Source of the DNA: Ampelomyces quisqualis
Lineage: Eukaryota > Ascomycota > Dothideomycetes > Pleosporales > Phaeosphaeriaceae
Assembly: GCA_018398575.1 (NCBI GenBank)
Contig: JAGTXZ010000002.1
Location: forward strand, 2,606,501 to 2,670,500
Direction of reading: 5' to 3'
DNA: 64,000 nt
Both the position numbers and the translations under genes were made by a program. Positions 18,991 through 30,699 of the stretch are shown piece after piece. The notes under the pieces are model-generated. The model did no database searches. It saw nothing but the letters and a program-made list of their open reading frames with translations, and was not told where the DNA came from. Within the stretch, counting starts at the first letter, position 1; the number at the start of each line of letters is the position of its first letter.

Positions 18991-21755
18991 TGGGTTTAAA
19001 TCGTATTGGATAAGATGAGCGCAAAAAGTTTAGAGTTATTTTTCCTTAGGAGTTAGTTCTTTTGTTTAAGCATTTAGTTTTGCGTTTAGTATAAAAGAGA
19101 AGGAGCCTCTTTCTATAGATTAGGGGAAAGATGTAGTAAAGTAACATAGAAAGTAAGTCTAAAGGATGCTTAGGGCACAGCTAAGGGCATAGATAAGATA
19201 CAATAGCTAAAGAGCTATTAGAGAATAATAACTAACAACACACACACCTAATAATAATATAGTTAATTCTACATTAAATCTAATAAGCCTTAGAGGTAAA
19301 TAACGCTCTACTATAGTATAGGCCTAGTATATTTTAGTTATAAGAATATATATCTAGTTATATCTACAAAAGAGTAGTTCTGCACTTAAGCTATAGAACA
19401 AGAATTAACTTACTTCTATCTATACTACTATTTTTATCTTATAACTTTCCTGTTATACAAACCTCTTATAATAGTAGTATTAAGGCCTTATTTATGTATA
19501 CGCATTAGAGTAGTAGTATTCTACTAGATTTAATTTGTATATTATTAAAAAACATTAGTATAGTTAGTAGCTTAATAAGTTTATTTTAGACTTTAGATTT
19601 TCTGTTCTATAATTACAGATTTCTTAAGAGGTAAGAAGATCTGTTATAGGCGCATTTTAAACGCTTACTAGTCTTTTACAAACTTAGTGTTATCTGCGTT
19701 TATAATATTATTATCTATATACTTTTAAATAATTAGAAGTACTTATTTTTTAGCTTTACCTTTATATAAGTTGTAGTAGAAATAACTTTATTATTATTCT
19801 TAATCTTGTCTCCTTTTATATAGAAGTGCTTGTTAAACTAAAAGATCTAGGTCTTAAGTTTATTATAGTTTCTATAGTAGAGATTAGGTTTATTAATCTT
19901 AAGTCTAGGTTAGTTTACTTAGAAATGCTTAGGTATATCTATTGCAATATTACTGCTTATTATAAGAGTGTTTAAAGTGTTAAGACTATTAGTCTAGTAG
20001 TAAACAATAAAAATACTAGTATAGACTAAAAGTATAGCTAAGGTTAGTTTTTGTAGATAGGTGCAGAGTTGCTTTAGATATAGAAGGTATTGTTACTAAG
20101 ACAGTAAAGGCTAGGACTTTCTAAAAAGAGTAATAATAGTTAAATAGCTAGTTACTAACTTAAGTATCTGTAAAATAAGTTAAATATAATAATCTATAAG
20201 AGTTTATTATAGTTTCTATATACTTAGTCTTGTCTTATTGTCTTACTAAGTCTTAGAGAGTCTTATAAGACTTTGTTACAAGAACTTATAAGACAGTTCA
20301 GACTATAAGACTTATATTTTGTTACGTAAAAGTTAAGGTATCTTAGTAGCTCTATACGTCTAGGCCTAGAGGCTACCTAATTCTTGTTACAATTAAGGTT
20401 TAGTATAAAAGGCGCTGCCTTCTCTATCTAGCGTATAAGATTATAACACTAGCGTGCAAAATTATAACAATAGTAAAATTTCTATAGTACTATTAGCTAC
20501 TCTACTATACTAGCTAATAGAACTTTTTAAGTATAGAAATTATAGAGGTTAATTTATACGTATAGTTATTCTTATATAAATATAAGAGTTTATATTATAG
20601 AGGTAATCTAGGTCTACTTCTATTATATACTATACAATCCTATTACCTACTCTACCTAGACTAGAATATATAGAACTTTAGCTCTCTAGCTAGTTATATA
20701 TAATACTTACTAGAGTAGTTCTTATAAATAATAGAGATGTTTGCTTTATTAACGCTATATAAGCATTAAAGCGCAGAAATTAGTACTATAATCTAGAGTA
20801 AAGAATATATACTTAATAGAGTAATATAACTTCTAAAGAAAATAGTTTAACTATACTAACTAATAAAGATTTAACGCCTATAGTATACTACCTTATATGT
20901 TATATAAACGCAAGTATAGATTCTAAGTAGTAATATAAACTAAGATAAATAGATAACTTTCTAGCCTACTAGTATATAAAGATAGCGCCTTCTAACCTTA
21001 TTATATATAATCATCTTATACTACTAACTAGACTAAGAGTTAGTATATTTTCTATATGTTCGTAGAACCTTATATTATAAAGCAACACTTCTATAATATT
21101 CTATACTAACTTAGAAGAGATAATAGTACTTCTATTCTTTAGCACTATTATAATACTTTCGTAAAAAACTAGCTAATATATTAAGTTAGGCTAGAATTGC
21201 AAGATATTAAAGAGTAAAACTAGCTAGCAAATTAAAACTATATTCTTAAATAGTAGATAAAAAAGATGATATTATAATATAGGTATTTGTAGACTATACT
21301 ATAAATCTTATTAGCGTAGCTTAGGTGTTCTACTTTTATATAACTTAGAAAATAACTTTAAAATTACTATTCTTAGTTGATAAGCTAGGTTATTCTAAAA
21401 GATAGTATATAAATTGCTTTAATCATAAACTAGATACTAATAATATCTTTCTACTATATAAATAGACTTACTTATTATATAAATATACTAGTTTCTTATA
21501 TAAATATATATACTTATTATATAAATAGACCTACTAAATATATATATATACCTACTTTCTAAGTAAATATATCTATTTAGTAGGTATATTTATATAGACT
21601 ATATAAATATAGATAACTTTATAGTATCTCTAGAGAGAATTCTATAGGGTTTTTTATACAATTCTATACAGAGTATTTAATACTATATTTATACTATAGG
21701 AAGTAGAGATACGTAGCAATTATTCTAGAGTCTTAATTGTTTATTTTAATATAAG
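18991..21755. other. RIP-style repeat DNA, unclassified
   Basis: The sequence is dominated by TA, CTA and TAG, with stops in all frames, like the retrotransposons to the right. No intact domain is seen. The 20,240-20,480 part has repeats of CTTATAAGAC and a TATAAAAGGC box, suggesting the remains of another LTR, but I cannot define both ends. Confidence 0.5.
21521..21593. repeat. inverted repeat
   Basis: ATAAATAGACCTACTAAATA near the left end faces TATTTAGTAGG-TATATTTAT at the right end. It can form a hairpin with about 23 pairs. It lies 170 bp left of the outer LTR element. Confidence 0.6.
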
Positions 21756-21760
21756 GTATT
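21756..21760. repeat. left target-site duplication of outer element (GTATT)
   Basis: GTATT directly precedes the left 300-bp LTR and recurs at 37,108-37,112 directly after the right LTR. Confidence 0.9.
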
Positions 21761-22060
21761 TGTAACGACGCAGGTAGATACAGCTATTAGGATTGAATTG
21801 GATACGTATTAGAGGCATATAGGAGTACGTGTTGTATCAGAGATTCTGGATTAGCTATACACCTATAGGTCTTGTATAGAAGGATAAGAAAAACTTGTCC
21901 TCTATCTAATACAATAGGCTTATATTTATAGTTAAGGTAGTAACTAAGTTAGAGCTAATTTAGAGCGCTTTTAGTACTACTTATGCTATCTCTTGCATAA
22001 TCTGTTACTAAGCCTTTATAGAGTATTAGATGTAATATGTGTTTGTATATGCCTGTTATA
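21761..22060 (-). repeat. LTR of outer element (3' LTR relative to pol)
   Basis: 300 bp, direct repeat of 36808-37107 with mostly transition differences. Starts TGTAACGACGCAGG and ends TGCCTGTTATA. Confidence 0.92.
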
Positions 22061-22383
22061 TTACTCTTCTTCTTAAAATTAATAGCTCTTATTAATTAGG
22101 TCTGTATCAGTGCGCTTTTAGATACCTTCTAAAAATTTTGAAAAGTCTTATTTACCTTAACTTTAAATTTCTAATAACGCGTTATAGCTATTTATTATTA
22201 TTTTGCTTAGCGCAGCAGCGCGTTTATTCTTTTAACTTTACCTAAAGTTTTTAAAGCTTATATATAAGGCTAGCCCTTAGTATACTACTTCTTTACACTC
22301 TCTTTTTATACATTTTTATACCTACTGCTATCTAACTACCTTTCTAATTTAATTACTAGCTAACTATTTTGCAGATATATATA

Positions 22384-23019
22384 ATGCCTATTTCTGTCTC
22401 TCTTAAGGCTTATCTCCTAGCCTATTAGGTTGTTTGCCTGTAGGCTGCAAGAGCTTTTGCTTGCAGCTAGTTTAATATTAAGTTTAGATTCTATTTAAAC
22501 ATTTCTAAGAAGTGTGCATACTATACGCTCTTAAATAAGAAGTGTTACCTAGTTCTTCTATATATAGGCTAAGAGTATAATAGCCTCTTTAAGGCTCTTA
22601 ACTGTAAGTTTACTGCTCTAGGTAAAGATAAGTCTAATAAGGTTGTGTTAGAGCAGAAGGTTGCTGTTAAGGAGGCAGCGTTTTAGTTAGCTGCTATAGT
22701 GCAAGTAAGCACTATATAGGTAGCTAACCTAAACAACACTAACTTGTTAGTTAGCGCTTATTACTAGAGGGAGGAGCTAGCTAAAGAAGTTAGAGAGATA
22801 GCTAAAGAGGTTAGAGCGCTTAAGAGAAGTACAGCTAGGTTAACTAGTATAGTTACCTAGCTAGTAAATATTATAATAGTATTAAGGGCTAAACAGTTAG
22901 TAAAGTAAGAGAAGGCGTAGAAGACAGTATAAAAGACTAGTACTTGCAGCAAGTAGAGCTAGAACAGAGAACAACTAGGTAGTGCGTTAGTGTCTATACC
23001 TAGGGATTTAGACAGTTAA
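22384..23019 (+). pseudogene. accessory ORF of the outer element, antisense to pol
   Basis: From ATG 22384 to TAA 23017-23019 one plus-strand frame of 211 codons is coherent apart from 13 internal stops, all TAG or TAA and none TGA, as expected if Gln (CAG/CAA) or Trp codons were hit by RIP. Between stops it reads as a basic, alanine/lysine-rich protein with a likely coiled coil (KEVREIAKEVRALKRSTARL near residue 140-160) and a basic C-terminus. It lies between the end of pol and the 3' LTR and on the opposite strand. I know no function; a DNA- or RNA-binding accessory protein is only a guess. Confidence 0.55.
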
Positions 23020-23099
23020 AAACATTCTACTAGTAGTAGTAATAGTCTGCTGTTAGATCTAATAGAAGAGTAAAACTTCTATTGTTAATAGCTGTTATA

Positions 23100-26000
23100 C
23101 ACTAGTGTAGTAGTTGCAATATTAAGTTTAATTTTCCTAATATAATTATTTTGCAATACTATAAGATCTTTAACTTCTTTTTCCTATGCTATAATCTATT
23201 TAGCTAACGCTTATAGAGGTCTTAGCTATTTTAGATAGCGTTTGTAGAACGCTTGCAACATATATAGAGCGCCTATAAAGTTTAAGGTATTATAGTAAGT
23301 AAAGTTAAGATTACAGCCTACCTATTTTACGCAATACTTTAGGATAGAGTAGTATAGCTTGCTAGCTAGAATCTCTTTAACTTCCTATTCTTTAACGCTT
23401 TAAATTAGGATGCTAGATAGGTTTAGGCTTAGCTAACTAGGCAGGGGGTTATTAGAGTCCTTGCAGAAGACGTCTAGAGCAAACACGTTATAGATCTTAG
23501 AGCCTTTTAGCAGTTTTAATTAAAATAAATGCCTAACTTGTTCTAGAACTTTAAAGGGTCTCTTTTATAATTTAGCAAGTTTGCAACTTAGGCAGGTAAT
23601 AGATAGGTTTTAGGTTAATACGTAAACCTTATTACCTACTAACTAATTAACAAGTTATTAATAATTGTTAACTTTAGTAGCTATGCGTTGTTAAGCCTTT
23701 TCTATATTATCTAGCTATACGCTAGGCTTTGTGCATGCAGGTAGCTAGGCTTAAGGCGTCTTTAACATTAGCATCCTTGTGTTTTAAAGTAAATAATAAC
23801 TAATCCTAGCTTTAGCGTAGTTTAGATCTAAAAAGGAGCTAGTATAGCGCTATACTAATTGCAGAGTGCAGCAGCGTAGCTTAGGCTTAGTTAATTATTA
23901 GTAAGAGGTTACTCTAGTTATTCTAGTAATAGAATACAAAGAGCCTTAATTGTTAATTAATATACTTGTTTATAATCTTAGTTTGTCTATTAGTTTGTTT
24001 ATAGTAGGCTGTAGAAAGCTTAATCTGCACACCTAGGATATTACAGAACTTAGACTAGAATTAGAATATAAACTAGGGGCCGCAGTTAGACACTATGCTT
24101 TTAGGCGTATAGCTAAATTAGTATACTTATTAAATAAATAAGTAAGCTATTTCTTAAGCGTTAATTGTTTTGTAGCAAGAAATAGAAATAGCCTGCTTAG
24201 ATAGACAATTAATAATAACTATAATTTAATTATAGCTATAACAATCTATTAGAAATATCTTAAAATCTATACACAAATGCTGTATAGGCCTATTAGGAAT
24301 TATTAACAGATAGAGGAAACCTTAGGATTAGAGCTGTCTTAGATAGGATCTCTAACAGGATACGCAGTTTTGTACATAGCGTTTACATATAGCCTCTATA
24401 CTTTTTTAATAATATTGCTAAGCTAAGAGCTAATACGTCTTTATACTACTTAGGTAAGTAGTAGATACTTAATTATAAGCCTTTCTAATTAGTTAAGTGC
24501 ATAAGAGAGAATCTCTAGGTATATAAAGGTAAGAGTAATAAAGCAGTAGTTCTTCTTAGACACAATACAGCTATAATAGCGTAAAGTGTTCTTCTTTAAA
24601 AGAGCAGCAATTCTCTGCTAGTAGGGCTTTAATTAGTTCTAAAGAGTTAATGTTTAAGGAGGCACTAATAGAGTAAACTAAAAGAGCAGACACAGTAAGC
24701 TCTAGCTAGGTACAAACGTAGTTCTAGGCTAGTTTAGAGTTAATTAGATAATTTAGTTGTTTAGGTCTAAAAAGTACACAAGATTAGTTGTCTTACTAGG
24801 CAGCCTTAACTTTACTAACGTTTTGTTCTCTTTAGCTAAAGATATTAGCTCTCTTGTTTAACTTACTAGGCGTGTACTTAATGCAGAAATTAAAAGAAGT
24901 AATAACCTCTACCTATTAAGCTAAACGTGCATTTAGAACCTTAGTAGTTATAAAGTATTTTAAGGAGTAATAGTTTAAATATACCTAGATTTAGCTCTAT
25001 ACAGAGGTAAGCTTAGCTCTCTACTTCTTAAATACTTTTAGGATAGCAAACAGTTCTTTGTTATATATTTTTTAATTAAGTTTAGCCTTAGATAGAGCGT
25101 AACTATAGAAGGCTACAGGATACTACTTATTGTTAGAGTACTTCTAAGAGAGTACTCCTGCTATTACTCTATCTAACGCGTTAGTTTCTAATTTTATATT
25201 ATACTTAGGATAGAAATAAGATAGCGTAGAAATAGCTAGAAGTAAGGCTTTAATCTAATTAAAGGCCTATTGGCAATTAGTAGTATATTTAAAAGGCGTA
25301 GCAGAACTCTAAAGCTTTATAATTTGTTTAGCTACACAAAAGAAATCTTTAATAAATTGTTAATAGAAACTAGCAAAACTAAAAAATAACTTAACGCTAG
25401 TAACTATAGTAGGTTTAGCCTAGTTTTAGAGTACTTCTACCTTGTTAGAGTTAACTTTAGTGCCCTAGTTCGTTAAAACGTAACCTAGATACTTTGTGCA
25501 GGTTACATAAAATTTACTCTTCTAAATATCTACTTAGAGTCCTGTAGTACGTAGGCGCTCTAGGACCTTTTAGACGTGTTCCTAATATAAGTTTATATCC
25601 TTAGAGTAGATTAGAATATTATTAAGATACGTAATGCAGAAATTGTTAAGATAATTAATTAGTATATTGTTTATATAGCGCTAATACATAGCTAGCCTAT
25701 TGTATAAGCTAAAAGAGAGTACCTTATACTTATAAGTACTGTAATAGGTCTAGAAAGTAGTATACTCTTTAGAGTTAAGATCTATACAAATTTTGTTAAA
25801 GGCAGCCCTAATATTAAACTTAGTAAAGATCTTAGCTTTAGAGGGGCGTAATAGCAGCTTATTAATGCAGAGAATTAGATAGACGTCCTTGCGCGTAAGA
25901 GCGTTAATCTTCTAGTAGTCTACACAAATGCGTATATCTCTATTTAGTTTACGTATACAAAGGATAGAGAAAGTAGAAAGACTTTAGCTAGCCTTAATAC

Positions 26001-28075
26001 AACTCTTCTAAAGGTGTTCTTAGACGTAGGCCTTAGTAGCTTTAAGCTCCTCCTAATTCTGCTTGTACAGAAGACTAAACGTATTTAGTAATAGTTCTTT
26101 AAAGATAATCTTATAATTGTACAGACAATAAGAAGGTAATTAATTGGCTGCTAACTTACTAAATACATTTTAATACTAGAAGTAACAGGTAGGTAATTAC
26201 TTATCTAATTAGTATTAGTTAGCTGCGTTGTCTTTAGAGGCAAGGATCCTGTTAATCTTATATAGGCTAGTTATAAAGAACTTGTTTTAGGACTTCTTTA
26301 TAATAAAGTAGAATGCATTAGCAGAAATAAGAGTAATACAGGTAGTTAGAAGAGGTTTAGACTCTAAGCAGAGTTGCTTAGTTAGGGTATAAGAAATCTC
26401 TAAGAATTTTTAGGCTAATAGGAGTTTTAAGCATCCTTTAATACAATAAATAGAAGAAGAAAAATAACAGTAAAGACTGTTTTAGATACAATAGTCTTCT
26501 TTCTCTTATAGAGCGTTGCGTTGTTGCACATTAAGATAGACAGTAGCTAGCACTGTAGCTTAATATAGAATAGTAGGAATAGGGGATAAAGAGTTATATA
26601 AATAGGGGTACTTAGATAGCTAAATAAACTGTAACCTATCTATATCTAATTGAATCCTAAATTGTCTTAACTATTAGAGGCTAACTATACAATTCTAAGA
26701 CTTAAGATTAAAGATAAAGAATAGATAGTTTAAAATCTTTTAGCTATTAATATTTAAGTGTAGTTAAATATATTAAGTAACTAAAGAAGTAATCTAATCT
26801 TTAAAGCTACGTACCTAAACCTAGAAGGAAAGCTTCTAGATAGGTTAATGTAAAGCTTTAGAAACAGATAAAACAATTTGTAAATTTAAAAATAGAAAAC
26901 TTTAAGTACTAGTGTTAACAAGAGTATTAAGGTGTAAGCTAATACCTTAGTTGTAGAGAAGTGCAGGTATAAGGAAATAGAGACTGCAAAACAAATAAGA
27001 AAGGTTAAGATAAAATAGATTGTAACAGCTTAGGACTAGGGAGAAGGTTTCTTCTAGGCGCTTCTATTTTTTGTACAATAAACCTTCTAGTTAGGTTGCT
27101 CTAAAGCATCTTTAAACTTATCTACTTTTACAGCTTTAATCTAACGCATATAAGGCTTTATACAATTACTAGCGTAGTATTCTAGTGTACTGTAATTGTA
27201 GTAACTACTAGAGGTCTTTTGTTAATTAGGTTTAGAAGTTTTAGTAAAAAGACGCACTGTTGTTAATTAATAGGCTAGCGCAGAATGTGTTAGAGCGCTA
27301 GAGGTAGTAGTCTAATTTAGCTCTAAATTAGTTTGTAAGGCCTGCCTAATTAGCAATTTAGCAGTAGCTAGTAATATACTTAGGTTAGGATTGTTCTTTT
27401 GCTTTACATTGTAGGCAGTAAGGTGTTCTACTATCTAATTAAATAAGTTCTTCTATTAGTGCCTAAATCTTAGGTTAGAGGCTTGTAGTCCTAGCGTAAC
27501 TTTTGTCTATAAGTAGTAAAACTACTCTAAAGGAGGTACTTGTCCCTTAACTACAGAACTTAGAAACCTAGCTTTAAACAAAGAAAATGTTTTCTCTTTT
27601 ATTATCTGCAATTAATTAAACGCTGCATAGCTTTTAGCTATCTTGTTACTTGTAATAAAGTAGAACTTAAGTAGCTTAATTATTTGCTTAGCGTTCTAGA
27701 ATTACTCTTAATTAGTATCTAATAAATATTAAGGCTTAAGATAGCTCTTAGCTAATCTTGTAGTAGAGCTCTATACTAGGGCTATACGTTGCCTTTTAGT
27801 CTAATAGTAGTCTTAGTTAATTTTAAGTTAATTCTAGATAAAGGCCTGCTATTAGCAGAAGGTAGAATCTTTCTTATTACTAAGATTGTTAATATTAGGC
27901 GTCTTCTCTAATTATTAAGATTAGCAAGAACTTTTATAGCAATATAAGTGTTTTAATGTAAAGCTGTTAGATAAACAGTAGAGTATAGAATTATTCTAGA
28001 GTAATTTAGTAGTAGGTAGAGGCTTATCTAGTTCTACAAAAGAAGTTAGTCTTTTCTTAAGAGAATTAATTTTTG
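23100..28075 (-). pseudogene. outer element gag-pol, RIP-mutated
   Basis: On the minus strand a gag zinc knuckle of form C-x2-C-x4-H-x4-C (GTLGHYASNC) lies near 27,160-27,210. Reverse transcriptase follows with ICVDY...KINALTRKDVY near 25,880-25,935, IFTKFNIRAAFNKI near 25,820, and the catalytic box near 25,615 reading TYLNNILIYS, where the family has YLDD. Stops interrupt every domain. The change of DD to NN fits G-to-A on this strand. RNase H and integrase should lie between about 23,200 and 25,300; I could not delimit them residue by residue. Confidence 0.75.
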
Positions 28076-28080
28076 CTAAC
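28076..28080. repeat. left target-site duplication of inner element (CTAAC)
   Basis: CTAAC precedes the left 258-bp LTR and recurs at 36,309-36,313 after the right one. Confidence 0.9.
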
Positions 28081-28338
28081 TGTAAGGGGCAGACTCTAAG
28101 AGTAGTTACTAGGAAATAAAGACGTAAATTTGTAACCTATCTTAATTACTACCTAGAAGGTTTTTATAGTCCTAAGGCAGTCTAGTCTAGAGAGTTAAGG
28201 CAATTTGGTCTAGAACTGTTTCTAGTGTTCTAGCCTAGAGGATTTTTTGCGTTCTAGTTTAGAACCTTTTTAGTGTTCTAGTTTAGTAAGCTAAGGTTTT
28301 TCTGTAACTAAGAACTAACTAGGCAGCAGCCTGTTATA
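28081..28338 (-). repeat. LTR of inner element (3' LTR relative to pol)
   Basis: 258 bp, direct repeat of 36051-36308, including the internal string GTGTTCTAGCCTAGAGGA. Differences are mainly C/T and G/A. Confidence 0.92.
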
Positions 28339-28699
28339 TAATCCCTCTACTCTAGCGCTAGGTGCGCTTAGACCTGCGCAACTATTAAAACAAAAATTAC
28401 TCTACTTAGATTTGTTATTTTGTACTCTTACTTCTCTTTTTAGGTAGTACTATATACTACACTAGCTTTGCCTTTTGTATACTTGCTTACGCGTTACTCT
28501 TCTTATTAGCCTACGCATCTCTCTTGCCTGTACTATTATTTATAAAGATACTAAGCCTACGCACTTTTTGCAGTTCTCTAGCTAAGTGTTATGCTGCTAA
28601 CTCTTCTATTATAAGTTTTATATCTAAGGCGCTAAGCTAGGTCTAAGCATATTGCTAACTAGTAATAAGATAGACTAGATATTATTATTAAAGCTAAGC

Positions 28700-29207
28700 T
28701 TAACTTGCTATATTATTTAGGCTGCGCTATTACTTAGCTTAAGAGTAACAAGTCTAAGTGCGCAATTACTTGCAGTAAGAGTACCTGCTCTTAGTGCAAG
28801 AACGCTTACATTACGTACAGGCCTATAAGTTAACTGCTATATTTTTTATACTTTCTTAGTTAATTCTAATAACTTCTTAGATTAATAATTACTTTAAGAT
28901 TATAGTTATCTTGCTTTGTAACGCGCTTGCTTGCAATCTTAAGGTTAAGTAGCTGTTAACGCAGTATACAATTACTAGTCTCTAGTCTAACTTTGTTAAC
29001 AAGCTCTAGGCTGCTTAGGCAAAGTCTTATAGTAGTAACAAGTCTAGCTACTAGAGTCTAACGCACAAGGTTAACAAGGTTAATGTTCTAGTAGATATCT
29101 GCTAGCTTCTTTAGTAGCTTCTTATTAAGCAGGACACTATTATTTACAAGCTTAATAATATAAGCGCTAGCGTGCAGCAGCTCTATACTAATGTAAGTTA
29201 TTCTTAA
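28700..29207 (+). pseudogene. accessory ORF of the inner element, antisense to pol
   Basis: A plus-strand frame from about 28,905 to TAA 29205-29207 is interrupted only by TAG codons and otherwise reads as a polar, probably coiled-coil protein (for example NKVNVLVDIC, KQDTIIYKLNNISASVQQLY). Just upstream, in another frame, is a cysteine cluster CAITCSKSTC-S-stop-CKNAY at about 28,760-28,800 that could be a small zinc-binding segment or the preceding exon. Position and strand mirror the accessory frame of the outer element, although the sequences are not obviously similar. Confidence 0.45.
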
Positions 29208-30600
29208 TTTGTTTTTCTTCTGCTAGAGTTTGTTTTTCTATAGCGTTTCTAAGCATTCTACTAACATTTAATTAGGCTAAAGAGCATAATATGCAGATCT
29301 CTAGTATAGGCTTCTAGGTCTCTTACGTTAGCAACGCTTTCTAGACTACTAACAGGCTGCTTTGTTACCTTAATGTAATAGAGTCTAATATCTATAAGAA
29401 GCCTACGTATAACGCAAAGGTACAGGCTAAGACTAACTATTTAGTAATACTAACTATTACGCCTTTTAACAGTAAAGAGGTAGGCTCTAGTATGTAGTAG
29501 TCTTGCTATAGTTTCTGTATAGCGCCTGCAGGCAATTTTTATAGTAATAGACTTTTTATTATAGCTACTACCTTCTTCTTATTAATAATCTTAGACTTTA
29601 TAGAACTAGACTTATATTCTTTAATACTGCTTATATATTAGAGTAGATGTTGCGTTCTACGTCTTAGGCTTGTAGGCTCTTGTTATTGTACCTTTTCTAC
29701 GTACACTAATATTCTTACTAGCCCTTATAGTCTAGCGCAGTTCTAGTATTAGAGTCTTACGTCTTTTCTTTAAGTTTTCTAGGTCTCTTAGATGTTTATG
29801 TTACGCTGCGTCTTAGCTAGCTATTACTTAGCTTAAGTAGCTAAGTATTTAGAGTTAATCTAAGCTTTCTTTCTTACGCTTCTTAGCTAATAATCTGTTA
29901 GTGTTAAGCTTCTAGATTTCTCTCTCTTTATTCTTAAGTTATTCTAGGTAGCTAGTAAGACTGTTGCTTTAGTTCTTGTGTATTAGCATTTAGGTTCCTT
30001 ATGTTTAGTTTCTAAAGATAGTTAACTGCTAGTTATATCTTTACTGTTAACTAGTTAAAGTAGTTATAGGTTAGCTAATAGAATAGATATAAGTATCTTC
30101 TTCTCTCTCTACTCTTTACTAGTGCTTTTAGTCTTAGGCTCTGTCTATTGCAGCATCTTTGCATTCTCTCTATTAGTTACTTTCTAGCGTTAGGTATTGT
30201 TTCTAAACGCAACTAATTGCGCTACTACATTATTTCTTATACTTTAGGTTTTTTTTGTGCTTATCCTAAGTTTACTCTTTTTTTTCTACTAATCTCTTCT
30301 ATGTATAACGCTATTATCTGTTCTTATACTTGTTATGCGTATCTATAATTCTCTTTCTTCTCCTTTTCCTGCTAATATGCTCTATTTAGTAGTTAGGAAG
30401 AGCAGGCGCTTTACTAATAACTTATCTAAGTCTTGTTTTGTTTTAGTTTTATCTAGCTACTTAGTAAGAGCTATAGTGTTAGTAATATTTACTTATAGTT
30501 TCTATATTAGTTTTATATATCTTACTTATTTTACTAGGTACTACAGCTATATACCTTACTCTTTCTTCTTTTACTATTCTATAAGAATATAGTTAACAAG
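29208..30600. other. inner element, region between accessory frame and integrase
   Basis: RIP-mutated sequence with no domain I can name on either strand. The open frame at 30335-30592 (+) is not conserved-looking and opposes the integrase end. Confidence 0.35.
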
Positions 30601-30699
30601 AAACTTATTATTAGTTACATTTTTGTTTTCTATTATTACTTCTAGTTGCTAGTTATTAGACTTTTAGTGTAGAAGCAGGTTCTTTGCATTAAGCTAGAG

